Source of the DNA: a bacterium
Lineage (GTDB): Bacteria > Bacteroidota > Ignavibacteria > Kapaibacteriales > Kapaibacteriaceae
DNA: 9,691 nucleotides
Assembly: GCA_020050895.1 (NCBI GenBank)
Contig: JAGVJW010000220.1
Location: forward strand, 1 to 9,691
Reading direction: 5' to 3'
Part shown: one piece after another, positions 1 through 6,875 of the stretch
Position numbering within the stretch: position 1 is the stretch's first letter
How the letters are laid out: each line of letters begins with the position of its first letter
Translations under genes and position numbers: made by a program
Notes under the pieces: generated by a model
Seen by the model: the letters and a program-made list of their open reading frames with translations, nothing else
Told to the model about the DNA's origin: nothing
The model's database searches: none

Positions 1-2068
1 CCAGGTTGTTGGGAAAACTGCCCTGTTCGAAGCTGCTGAATCAGGGGGTAACCCATTCGCTAAAACAATTTATCAAGAGGATCCCACTAATTTCAATGGT
101 GTTGATCTTTTCGATGTTGATGCCGATGGAGTGGACGACATTCTGATGCTTGCAGATTCGGGCGTGAAAGTAATGTCATATAAAAATGGCGCCTTCCAAT
201 CTATTGGGTTTGCGCGTAATACATCGCCCCCTGCCGAAAGTAATACGGAAAACCGCATTGACGAGTTCAGTGTTGCCGTCGGTGACTTTGATGCCGATGG
301 AAATGTTGAAATTGCTTTTAGTGATACTGATGGAGATCTAATTATCAGTCAATATGCCGACGGCAAGTTCACTACAGAATACATATACGAAGGTACTGGC
401 GAGGGAGGATCCGGATACGTGGTGTCGGGCGACGTAGACAACGATGGAATGCCGGATATTGTCCATGGTGTTCCCGATTCTGTCCAACCAAATACGCAGG
501 GTGAATATGGCAGACAACTTTGGACATATCGCTTGTTCAAATCAGTCGGTGCTAATAAATACGATGTTGCCTGGGCAGATTATTTCTTTGGCGTTCAATA
601 CGGTATTGGATATCGCAATGGAGTTGGTACAGGACAGATTGATATGCAGGGAGGCCAGGAAATTATTATCTGTGTATTTCCCCGAGTGTATGTGTTCCGA
701 TGGAAGAATAACTCTATCCAACCTATTTACTATCAGCCCGACGCTGTCTCTCCGCGGTTTCTGACGTATGATTTCGACCACAACGGTGTAAATGAACTTG
801 GCTTTGGAAAAACCGAACCAGAACTGGGCTACATGACGGCGTTTCAATTCGTCGAATACAATGCTGACGATAGCCGATTGCCAACACCGAATGGCGTACG
901 CGCCATTTCGACAAGCGATACTTCGGCCTACCTTACATGGATGCCTGTGCCCGATGCAACCGCCTACCACGTATTTATCACAACTCCTTCCGATGGGCTG
1001 TTTATGGTTGTTGACACAGTGACTGTATCTTCATTTACATTCGATACATTGCAGACCAAGGACGAGTATTCGTTTCGAGTTAGTGCGATTGCACCCGGGA
1101 GCGGCATTCCCGAAAGTTTTCGTTCTGCAATTGTCACCGTTAATGCCGGCAGACCTTACAAGCCAATTCAAATACAACCATCCACTGCTACACGACAAGA
1201 ATTTGCAACAGGTATTTCGATCGCTGTTCGATTCAATGGACCAATGTCCGAGCACTCCATCGAGCCAACAAAATTTATCATCCTCGATGCTGAAGGAAAT
1301 ATCGGCGCTATTGGGTCGAGTGCAACCTTGGCAGGCGACAGTACTATCGTTGTAAGTTTCCGAGCTACGGCACTTACGGGTGATTCATGCACCCTGTTCA
1401 TTGGTTCACTCTACAACAAGCGCGATATTCCAACACAATCCGCTCAGTTCGCAATAAAGATCGTTGCCGACACCAACCAAGCCGAAATGTCGCTGGAGAA
1501 ACTCGTCGTGATCAACAACACGGCAGTTGTGCTTACCTATTCAATGCCGGTCGGTGCAAGCGCAACAGAGTTATCGAATTACTTACTTAAGCCAGTTGGC
1601 ACAATCGCAAGCGTTACTCCGGTAGACGATAAAAATGTTGAGATACGGTTTGGCGCAGAACCACCTCTGGCAGCTCTTGGAAATTTGTATTCCATCACTG
1701 TTTACAATGTAATGTCTGTATCAGGAATACCTATAACGAAGGGGGCAGGCAATACGTTAGCATTCGTTGTTACCGCCGATGAATTGGATAACGTATTTGC
1801 ATTTCCTCATCCCGTGCGAATTGGTATAGATGAGAGTGTAACCTTCGGGAATCTCACGCAGGCGGCAGAGGTTGAGGTGCTTGATCAGAGATTTTCAACA
1901 ATTATTCGAATCAAAGAAATCGATGGGAATGGAGGTGCACGATGGGACTTGCTTGATGCCTCCGGAAAGCAAGTACCTCCCGGCATGTACTTTTACAGAG
2001 TTACCGGAACAGATGCATTGGATTCGAAGAAGGAAAGCGGTTTGTACAAGCTCATGATTGTGCGATAA
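1..2068 (+). CDS. Secreted FG-GAP / fibronectin III / Ig-like protein with T9SS-like C-terminal domain (5' end missing)
   Basis: The reading frame is open from base 2, so the gene starts left of the window and the ATG at 131 is internal. The N-terminal part carries FG-GAP-type calcium-binding loops of the form DxDxDG: DVDADGVDD (113-139), DFDADGNVE (284-310), DVDNDGMPD (431-457) and a degenerate DFDHNGVNE (770-796). This pattern is typical of integrin-like beta-propellers. A fibronectin type III domain follows (about 881-1165; LTWMPVPDATAYHV and YSFRVSAI are recognisable), then two Ig-like (Big_5-like) segments (about 1166-1480 and 1487-1780). The tail (1787-2065) has a FPHPVRIG motif, a WDLLDASGKQVPPGMYFYRV stretch and a final YKLMIVR, resembling T9SS type A or FlgD-like sorting domains. 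It is probably a cell-surface or secreted protein; ligand and function are unknown. The stop codon lies 17 bp inside mpl on the other strand. Confidence 0.85.
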   Translation, partial: QVVGKTALFEAAESGGNPFAKTIYQEDPTNFNGVDLFDVDADGVDDILMLADSGVKVMSYKNGAFQSIGFARNTSPPAESNTENRIDEFSVAVGDFDADGNVEIAFSDTDGDLIISQYADGKFTTEYIYEGTGEGGSGYVVSGDVDNDGMPDIVHGVPDSVQPNTQGEYGRQLWTYRLFKSVGANKYDVAWADYFFGVQYGIGYRNGVGTGQIDMQGGQEIIICVFPRVYVFRWKNNSIQPIYYQPDAVSPRFLTYDFDHNGVNELGFGKTEPELGYMTAFQFVEYNADDSRLPTPNGVRAISTSDTSAYLTWMPVPDATAYHVFITTPSDGLFMVVDTVTVSSFTFDTLQTKDEYSFRVSAIAPGSGIPESFRSAIVTVNAGRPYKPIQIQPSTATRQEFATGISIAVRFNGPMSEHSIEPTKFIILDAEGNIGAIGSSATLAGDSTIVVSFRATALTGDSCTLFIGSLYNKRDIPTQSAQFAIKIVADTNQAEMSLEKLVVINNTAVVLTYSMPVGASATELSNYLLKPVGTIASVTPVDDKNVEIRFGAEPPLAALGNLYSITVYNVMSVSGIPITKGAGNTLAFVVTADELDNVFAFPHPVRIGIDESVTFGNLTQAAEVEVLDQRFSTIIRIKEIDGNGGARWDLLDASGKQVPPGMYFYRVTGTDALDSKKESGLYKLMIVR

Positions 2069-3488
2069 GCATCGAGCGCACACCGCCTGCATTGCCATTA
2101 CTAAGGACAACGATTACTGCATCGTCGGCTCGAACAATACTTTCCAGCCACATCATTACCTCCCGGCCCCATTCCGGATCACTGCCTTTGTTTGCCGGAA
2201 TGTTGAATGTTTTAATGCCGCGATGCTCAAGATTATTAGCAAGCAACTCCGTATCGAGTCGTTCTTCGGGTCTGTAACGCTCAGGTCTGTTAAGTGGGCC
2301 AATGCAAACACTATGTGCGCCGGTAAAGCATTCTGCAAGTTCACGCTGAAAGAATGATCGCGTTGTAGTATTTGAGCGCGGCTCGAATACAGCGTGAATA
2401 TGCTTTTCGGGAAACTGCTGTCTCAGTGCTGCAAGTGTGGCAGCTATTGCAGTCGGATGGTGGGCAAAGTCGTCGATGACAACGTTATTCTTAAAAAATC
2501 CAATATTCTCCATTCTGCGTTTGGGCGGTCTAAACGTTTGCAGGGCATTCTGCTGTTCTTGCAGAGTGAGACCTACAAACGACGTCGAAGCAACTGCCAT
2601 AGAAGCATTTCTGATGTTATGCAGTCCGTTCATACTCGATTTAAAAGTCCCATAGGTTTGCCCGTTTCGCTTAAGCGTCCACATTGATTCAGTCTGCGAT
2701 CTTTCAAGATCCGTAATCCGCCAATGTGCAGTGTCAGCTAATCCGACGCTTTCCACTGGTGCGTTTACCTTAGCAGCCACACGCATTGCTAGAGGATCAT
2801 CGGAGTTGACAAGGATTAAACCATTCCGCGGCACTATTCTCAGCAGGTGATCGAAGGAAGTAACAATATCTTCAATATCGCGGAAGATGTCTGCGTGATC
2901 AAATTCAATGTTGTTAACAATTGCAACTGTCGGTCTGTAGTGAATAAATTTACTACGTTTATCAAAAAAAGCAGTGTCGTATTCATCGCCTTCGCAAACA
3001 AAGACTCCTGCACGTGTATCATGAACTCGTTGCGGAGTAGGGATGCAACCCGAAGAATGGCCCCATGGTACGCCCCCTATCAAAAAACCTGGTTCAAATC
3101 CGGCTTGTTCCAGCAGCCATGACGTCATGCAAGCAGTCGTTGTTTTGCCATGTGTCCCGGCAACTACTAATGAAGTATTCCAGCTGATAAGCATTTTGCC
3201 AACCAACTCGGCCATGGACGTATAGGGTATGCGGTTGTCTAAAACAAATTCAAGCTCAACGTTCCCTCTGCTAACGGCATTCCCGATCACCACAAGATCT
3301 GGAGCGACGTTAATGATGTGGATTTCATCAAAACCTTCGAACCAATGAACATCAGCTCTCTTTAAAACTTCGGACATAGGAGAGTACACAGACATATCGG
3401 AACCAGTTACCGTATGTCCGAGAGCGCGGCACGCTACGGCAACCGATCCCATTGCAGTACCGCCAATACCAACAAAGTGAATGTTCAT
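2052..3488 (-). CDS. mpl: UDP-N-acetylmuramate:L-alanyl-gamma-D-glutamyl-meso-diaminopimelate ligase (murein tripeptide ligase)
   Basis: This cytoplasmic enzyme of peptidoglycan recycling joins the recovered tripeptide L-Ala-gamma-D-Glu-mDAP to UDP-MurNAc using ATP, bypassing MurC, MurD and MurE. The 478-residue protein is full length for the family. Visible motifs are an N-terminal Rossmann-type GIGGTAMG (7-14), the Mur-ligase P-loop GTHGKTTT (111-118), EGDEYDTAFFDKRSKFIHYR (166-185), NIEFDHADI (193-201), HNIRNA (290-295), DDFAHHPT (339-346) and FEPRSNT (368-374). EGDEYDTAFFDKRSK and EPRSNT separate Mpl from MurC, which has DDYGHHPT and a different C-terminal loop. The ATG at 3488 places the GIGG motif at the normal distance from the N-terminus. 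The gene is not in a division/cell-wall cluster here; it is flanked by two surface-protein genes, converging with one and diverging from the other. No clear promoter or Shine-Dalgarno sequence is visible upstream. Confidence 0.95.
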   Translation of the reverse strand: MNIHFVGIGGTAMGSVAVACRALGHTVTGSDMSVYSPMSEVLKRADVHWFEGFDEIHIINVAPDLVVIGNAVSRGNVELEFVLDNRIPYTSMAELVGKMLISWNTSLVVAGTHGKTTTACMTSWLLEQAGFEPGFLIGGVPWGHSSGCIPTPQRVHDTRAGVFVCEGDEYDTAFFDKRSKFIHYRPTVAIVNNIEFDHADIFRDIEDIVTSFDHLLRIVPRNGLILVNSDDPLAMRVAAKVNAPVESVGLADTAHWRITDLERSQTESMWTLKRNGQTYGTFKSSMNGLHNIRNASMAVASTSFVGLTLQEQQNALQTFRPPKRRMENIGFFKNNVVIDDFAHHPTAIAATLAALRQQFPEKHIHAVFEPRSNTTTRSFFQRELAECFTGAHSVCIGPLNRPERYRPEERLDTELLANNLEHRGIKTFNIPANKGSDPEWGREVMMWLESIVRADDAVIVVLSNGNAGGVRSMLIAQS

Positions 3489-3505
3489 GATTGTATGAGT
3501 ATGGC

Positions 3506-3520
3506 TTTGGTGCTGCCAAA
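3506..3520. repeat. 15-bp perfect dyad in the divergent spacer
   Basis: TTTGG-TGCTG-CCAAA is a perfect inverted repeat with 5-bp arms and a 5-base centre. It lies between the mpl start and the start of the beta-propeller gene. Its left arm coincides with the candidate -33 TTTG of the rightward promoter. It could be a small operator, but a 5-bp dyad can occur by chance and no known regulator site is recognised. Confidence 0.3.
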
Positions 3521-3534
3521 AAGTGCTATATTTC
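3506..3534 (+). promoter_or_regulatory. Candidate Bacteroidota-type promoter for the beta-propeller gene
   Basis: TTTG at 3506-3509 and TATATTTC at 3527-3534, separated by 17 bases, resemble the Bacteroidota primary-sigma promoter (-33 TTTG, -7 TAnnTTTG), with one mismatch at the last base of the -7 box. Transcription would start near 3540, giving a short leader before the chosen ATG at 3558. This argues against start codons at or upstream of 3537. Confidence 0.45.
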
Positions 3535-3557
3535 GCATGAGCAATGATGCAGTTTTC

Positions 3558-4928
3558 ATGTTAGATAACACAAAATTTATGCCGTTTCCTACAATTGTCA
3601 CTATCGTCGCATTTATTATTGCCAGTTCGTTTGCCAATGCTCAGTTTTGGGAGGTTACTTCCGGACCGCCGGCATCGACGACGTGCCTTGTAACTAACTC
3701 CAAGGGCTATGTATTTGCTGGAATTGAGAGTAGCGCAGTGTACCGCACAATAGATAATGGCGCTACGTGGGAAAGAAAGGATAGAGGAATTGATGATGGC
3801 GGTCCGTACGTTTATCCTGTCAATCAAATCAGGGTTGGATACAACGATGTATTGTTTGCAGCAGTTAATGGATTAGGCATCTTAAAATCGGTTGATGATG
3901 GTGAGACATGGGAAAAATTGAATATAAATATTAATATCGTTCCTAATTCCCGTTTGACGGTGAGCACCAAGGTCCTTCCTAACAACAAGATGGCGTTGTT
4001 CGTAGGCTATGATGCTGGTCCTCCCAATCTTCTGTTGCGATTTTCTGATGACGATGGAGAAACGTTCGACTCTATTCCCAAAAATGGACTGCCCAATAGT
4101 TATATAACGTCAATTTATGATGTCTTTCTTAGCCCGAATTCCGATAAGATGTTTATTGCTGTCAGTTATAATATGGGTTTATTCCGCACAACGAACAGAG
4201 GGAAATCGTGGCGTAGGATCGAAAATTCAGATACGCCGTCAGGTGAGAGTGGCGATAACTTCCTCACCTTCGCGGCTGACAGAAGCGGGCGAATTTTTGT
4301 TGGAAGGAATGCGTTGCCGGCATCGGTAAGGACTCCGAATGCCGTTGTTATGCGGTCATCGGATGACGGAGAGGGCTGGACATACCTTTTAGACGGATGG
4401 GATAACAGGGACATCACAAATAATAAAATTACCGGAATTGCTTTTGGCGCAAATGATGAGGTGTGGACGATTACCGAGAAAGAATCCGGAACGTTTTTTA
4501 GTTCTAACGGCGGTGATTCGTGGATTAACAGGAATGAAGGCCTGGAGAGCAATGGCAGCGGCAAGGGAATTGCAACAACATTAAATAATAGTGTATTTGT
4601 AGCTCCCTTGGGCGGGCAGGTATACCGTCACCTCATTGTAAATTCAGTTAACGAACGCAGCGGGTCGGACTTAAGAGTGATTCGTGCTATGCCTAATCCG
4701 GCTTCTGACATTTTTACGCTTTATTTTGATACCGAAGTTCAACAAAGCATCACATTGCAGCTCGTTAGTACTGATGGACGCCTTGTTAGTGAATATAACA
4801 AAATTTATGAACCGGGTAATCAGCGTGCATCGATCGATGTGTCGAGTCTTCCGCCTGGGATTTATGGCTGGCGGCTCATTGCGGGAAGGGGCTTTGCCTC
4901 GGGTGTTGTTCCCGTTATTTCACATTGA
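3558..4928 (+). CDS. Secreted Asp-box (BNR/sortilin-like) beta-propeller protein with T9SS type A sorting domain
   Basis: The 456-residue protein starts with a signal peptide: a short n-region with one Lys, a hydrophobic core (PTIVTIVAFIIASSF) and a likely cleavage after ANA, before QFWEV. The frame is open further upstream, to an ATG at 3414 inside mpl. The ATG at 3558 is chosen because it gives a normal signal peptide and lies downstream of the candidate promoter; 3579 is an alternative but would remove the only positive charge. Six Asp-box motifs (S/TxDxGxTW type) occur at 3741-3770, 3882-3911, 4033-4067, 4182-4211, 4350-4379 and 4498-4524, about 47-56 residues apart, as expected for propeller blades. 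The C-terminal part (4689-4925) begins MPNPASD and contains DVSSLPPGIYGWRLI, a recognisable T9SS type A domain. The protein is probably exported and anchored or released by T9SS. Its binding target or enzymatic role is unknown; Asp boxes alone do not imply sialidase activity. The stop overlaps the convergent lipoprotein gene. Confidence 0.85.
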   Translation: MLDNTKFMPFPTIVTIVAFIIASSFANAQFWEVTSGPPASTTCLVTNSKGYVFAGIESSAVYRTIDNGATWERKDRGIDDGGPYVYPVNQIRVGYNDVLFAAVNGLGILKSVDDGETWEKLNININIVPNSRLTVSTKVLPNNKMALFVGYDAGPPNLLLRFSDDDGETFDSIPKNGLPNSYITSIYDVFLSPNSDKMFIAVSYNMGLFRTTNRGKSWRRIENSDTPSGESGDNFLTFAADRSGRIFVGRNALPASVRTPNAVVMRSSDDGEGWTYLLDGWDNRDITNNKITGIAFGANDEVWTITEKESGTFFSSNGGDSWINRNEGLESNGSGKGIATTLNNSVFVAPLGGQVYRHLIVNSVNERSGSDLRVIRAMPNPASDIFTLYFDTEVQQSITLQLVSTDGRLVSEYNKIYEPGNQRASIDVSSLPPGIYGWRLIAGRGFASGVVPVISH

Positions 4929-5328
4929 TGATATACCACAAGCCCTGCTTGTTCAACGTCCAAAATTTTACGTCGCGTATATAGTCAACCGTAATCGTAA
5001 CTGTCTGCGATGATTCGCTTAGAGTATCCGATACAGTCGACGTTACAGGTTTATCTCCAATTAGATTTCGCCAATGCTCCAGATCATCACCAAGTTCGTA
5101 CCGTTCTATGGCCAGCAACGATCTACCACTGGAATGCAGCATTAGTTCAGTCATTGCCTGAAGATTTCCAGTGTCTAATTCAGCTTTCCATAAGTGCACA
5201 ACACCCTCTGCAGACTTTTGTGTACGCTCTACGGGCTTTTTCCCTGACGTAGAGCCAATCACAAATAGTTCACAGGCGCAAATCAGCAACGGAAGAAGCA
5301 CCGCTGTTAATGTCAGGCGGAATGTCAT
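4915..5328 (-). CDS. Small putative lipoprotein, NTF2/DUF4878-like fold suspected
   Basis: This 137-residue protein has an N-terminal hydrophobic segment after Arg4 and a lipobox-like I16-C17-A18-C19, suggesting lipidation at Cys19 and an envelope location. A possible second Cys (17) makes the box slightly atypical. A linker rich in Lys and Ser follows. The rest has a pattern seen in NTF2-like or DUF4878-type lipoproteins: an N-terminal helix with VVHLWKAELDTGNLQAMTEL, a TVTITVDYIRDV strand, and an aromatic C-terminal strand (GLWYIINV). That fold assignment is tentative and rests on pattern only. The start codon overlaps the hydrolase stop by ATGA, so translation is probably coupled. It appears to be the last gene of the rpoD-rimM-trmD cluster, and its 3' end overlaps the convergent beta-propeller gene by 14 bp. 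No function can be assigned. Confidence 0.75.
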   Translation of the reverse strand: MTFRLTLTAVLLPLLICACELFVIGSTSGKKPVERTQKSAEGVVHLWKAELDTGNLQAMTELMLHSSGRSLLAIERYELGDDLEHWRNLIGDKPVTSTVSDTLSESSQTVTITVDYIRDVKFWTLNKQGLWYIINVK

Positions 5329-6176
5329 TGCTTTAGGTGATTCGTTGTAAGATTCATGACGCGTACAAACGTTGGTGTGATGTAATCAACTGGATGCATC
5401 ATGCCAAATGTATGAGTTGATCCTTCCATCACCTCAAGTTTGGCCTTAGACCCGCTGAGCCTCAACAGTTCCTGTATCTCGCTTAGCGGAACCGTCAAAT
5501 CAGTTTCGGAATGGACATACAGCATAACATTTTCAAGATCACGGGCAGCCTGCAACATGGAGAATCGATCGAGGTTTCCCATAATGTCTTCGAGGAACGA
5601 AGCATTGACCTTGAGTTGTTGCTGAGTTCGGGTATTTTCAACCATCATGAACCCTGTATCGCGCCATACTTTTATCTGTCTGTCAGACCATCTCATCAAT
5701 TTGCCAACGGAGTTCCATACAGCACATCGAGAAAGACGGACATCGGTTCGATTCAACATTTCCCTTGCAGCCACATGTGCAACTACGCCACCGCGTGAAT
5801 GCCCAACAAAGTGTAGGCTGTTGTTCCAGTGCTCTCTTACGTGTGCAAAAGCATGATGGTTGAGAATCGCCGCAATGGTTTCCTCGACATCTACAAGTTC
5901 CATGCTAATCGTATTGCTTGCAAATTCATCCGGACTGACTACAACGGAATTAGAGCCTTTCATCCCATTTAGAGACATATCGATCCTGATGCAAATGAAA
6001 CCTGCACTGGCCAGATGCTGAGCGGCAAACGGAAAGAAACCCCAGTTGCGGAATCCTTTAAAGCCGTGCAAGAAAACCACAATTGCTGTCTCGGAATCAC
6101 TTGGCATCGTCACGGTGGTGTATATCTCATGTCCGTATCGATTTAAAATGACGATGTTTTCTTCCGGCAGGATCAT
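5325..6176 (-). CDS. Alpha/beta hydrolase (serine hydrolase, dienelactone-hydrolase/acyl-esterase-like)
   Basis: The 283-residue protein has the complete alpha/beta hydrolase layout. An oxyanion-hole strand reads VVFLHGFKGF (33-42) and continues NWGFFPFA. The nucleophile elbow is GHSRGG, with Ser127. A strand ending in YVHSETDLTVP supplies the likely acid Asp226, and GSTHTF the likely base His255. There is no signal peptide, so it is predicted to be cytoplasmic. The substrate is unknown; carboxylesterase, thioesterase and peptidase roles are all possible for this superfamily. The start codon overlaps the trmD stop (ATGA, 6173-6176) and its stop overlaps the start of the lipoprotein gene in the same way, so it is probably co-translated with both. 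No truncation or missing catalytic residue is seen. Confidence 0.88.
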   Translation of the reverse strand: MILPEENIVILNRYGHEIYTTVTMPSDSETAIVVFLHGFKGFRNWGFFPFAAQHLASAGFICIRIDMSLNGMKGSNSVVVSPDEFASNTISMELVDVEETIAAILNHHAFAHVREHWNNSLHFVGHSRGGVVAHVAAREMLNRTDVRLSRCAVWNSVGKLMRWSDRQIKVWRDTGFMMVENTRTQQQLKVNASFLEDIMGNLDRFSMLQAARDLENVMLYVHSETDLTVPLSEIQELLRLSGSKAKLEVMEGSTHTFGMMHPVDYITPTFVRVMNLTTNHLKQ

Positions 6177-6862
6177 GTTGGTTCAGATTTGTCCAATAAA
6201 TCAGGTCGTCTGTTCCGTGTCTTTTCAATGGCCATCTGCTCGCGCCATTTCGTTATCTGGGCATGATCTCCGGAAAGCAGAACTTCCGGAACCTTCATTC
6301 CCCTAAATTCCGCGGGCTTAGTGTAATAAGGTGCGTCCAACACACCGTTCATAAATGAGTCGTCCAACACACTCTGTGCATCCGAGACGGCGCCAGGAAT
6401 CAACCGTACAACACTGTCGATCAGCACAGCGGCTGCAATCTCTCCACCTGTTAAAACAAAATCACCAATCGAGATTTCCCGTGTTACCAACGAGTCGCGA
6501 ATACGTTGATCAATTCCTTTATAATGACCGCACAGTACGATGAGATTTTTGGAATTGGATAATTCAATACACATCTGCTGATGGAGCGTGTGTCCATCCG
6601 GCGTCAGATAAATAACATCATCGTATTCACGTTCCGATTTCAATTTTTCGATACAATCAAACACAGGTTGGCACTGAATAATCATGCCGGCGCCTCCGCC
6701 GTAGGGCGTATCATCGATATGTCTGAACCGATCTTTTGCATAATCGTGAAGGTTGTGAATCTCAAGTGTTACAAGCCCCTTTTCACGCGAGCGCCCAATT
6801 ATGCTTGAATCGAGGAACGATCCAAACGACTGAGGTACTGCACAAACACAATCAATTCGCAT
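6173..6862 (-). CDS. trmD: tRNA (guanine-N1-)-methyltransferase
   Basis: TrmD methylates G37 at N1, next to the anticodon of certain tRNAs, using S-adenosylmethionine, and prevents +1 frameshifting. The 229-residue protein shows the SPOUT fold signatures: DDTPYGGGAGM (50-60), the YLTPDG strand (85-90), the trefoil-knot segments LCGHYKGIDQR (110-120) and EISIGDFVLTGGE (129-141), then RLIPG (153-157) and DDSF (167-170) followed by YYTKPAEFRG. By alignment from memory to the Haemophilus enzyme, Arg153 and Asp168 match catalytic Arg154 and Asp169. The knot reads HYKGID rather than the common RYEGID, placing Lys at 115; I recall this form as usual in Bacteroidota. The protein is slightly shorter than the 245-255 residues of proteobacterial forms. 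The gene lies 13 bp after rimM and overlaps the hydrolase by 4 bp. The expected rplS does not follow. Confidence 0.96.
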   Translation of the reverse strand: MRIDCVCAVPQSFGSFLDSSIIGRSREKGLVTLEIHNLHDYAKDRFRHIDDTPYGGGAGMIIQCQPVFDCIEKLKSEREYDDVIYLTPDGHTLHQQMCIELSNSKNLIVLCGHYKGIDQRIRDSLVTREISIGDFVLTGGEIAAAVLIDSVVRLIPGAVSDAQSVLDDSFMNGVLDAPYYTKPAEFRGMKVPEVLLSGDHAQITKWREQMAIEKTRNRRPDLLDKSEPT

Positions 6863-6875
6863 ATCTTGGTTGAAG

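Noticed and set aside
542..970. 142-residue open frame on the minus strand within the FG-GAP gene
   Set aside because: It has no recognisable domain and lies wholly opposite a well-supported coding region, so it is a shadow frame.
131..2068. Treating the ATG at 131 as the start of the FG-GAP protein
   Set aside because: The frame is open from base 2 and an FG-GAP calcium loop (113-139) spans this ATG; there is no signal peptide after it.
2052..3488. Calling the Mur ligase MurC
   Set aside because: EGDEYDTAFFDKRSK, DDFAHHPT and EPRSNT are Mpl-type motifs; MurC differs at these positions.
3414..3557. Upstream extension of the beta-propeller gene to the ATG at 3414 (or those at 3495, 3501 and 3537)
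   Set aside because: It would overlap the mpl start region and bury the signal peptide about 50 residues in. The candidate promoter lies at 3506-3534, so starts at 3558 or just after fit better.
4166..4564. 132-residue open frame on the minus strand within the beta-propeller gene
   Set aside because: The opposite strand encodes clear Asp boxes here and the translated product shows no family motif.
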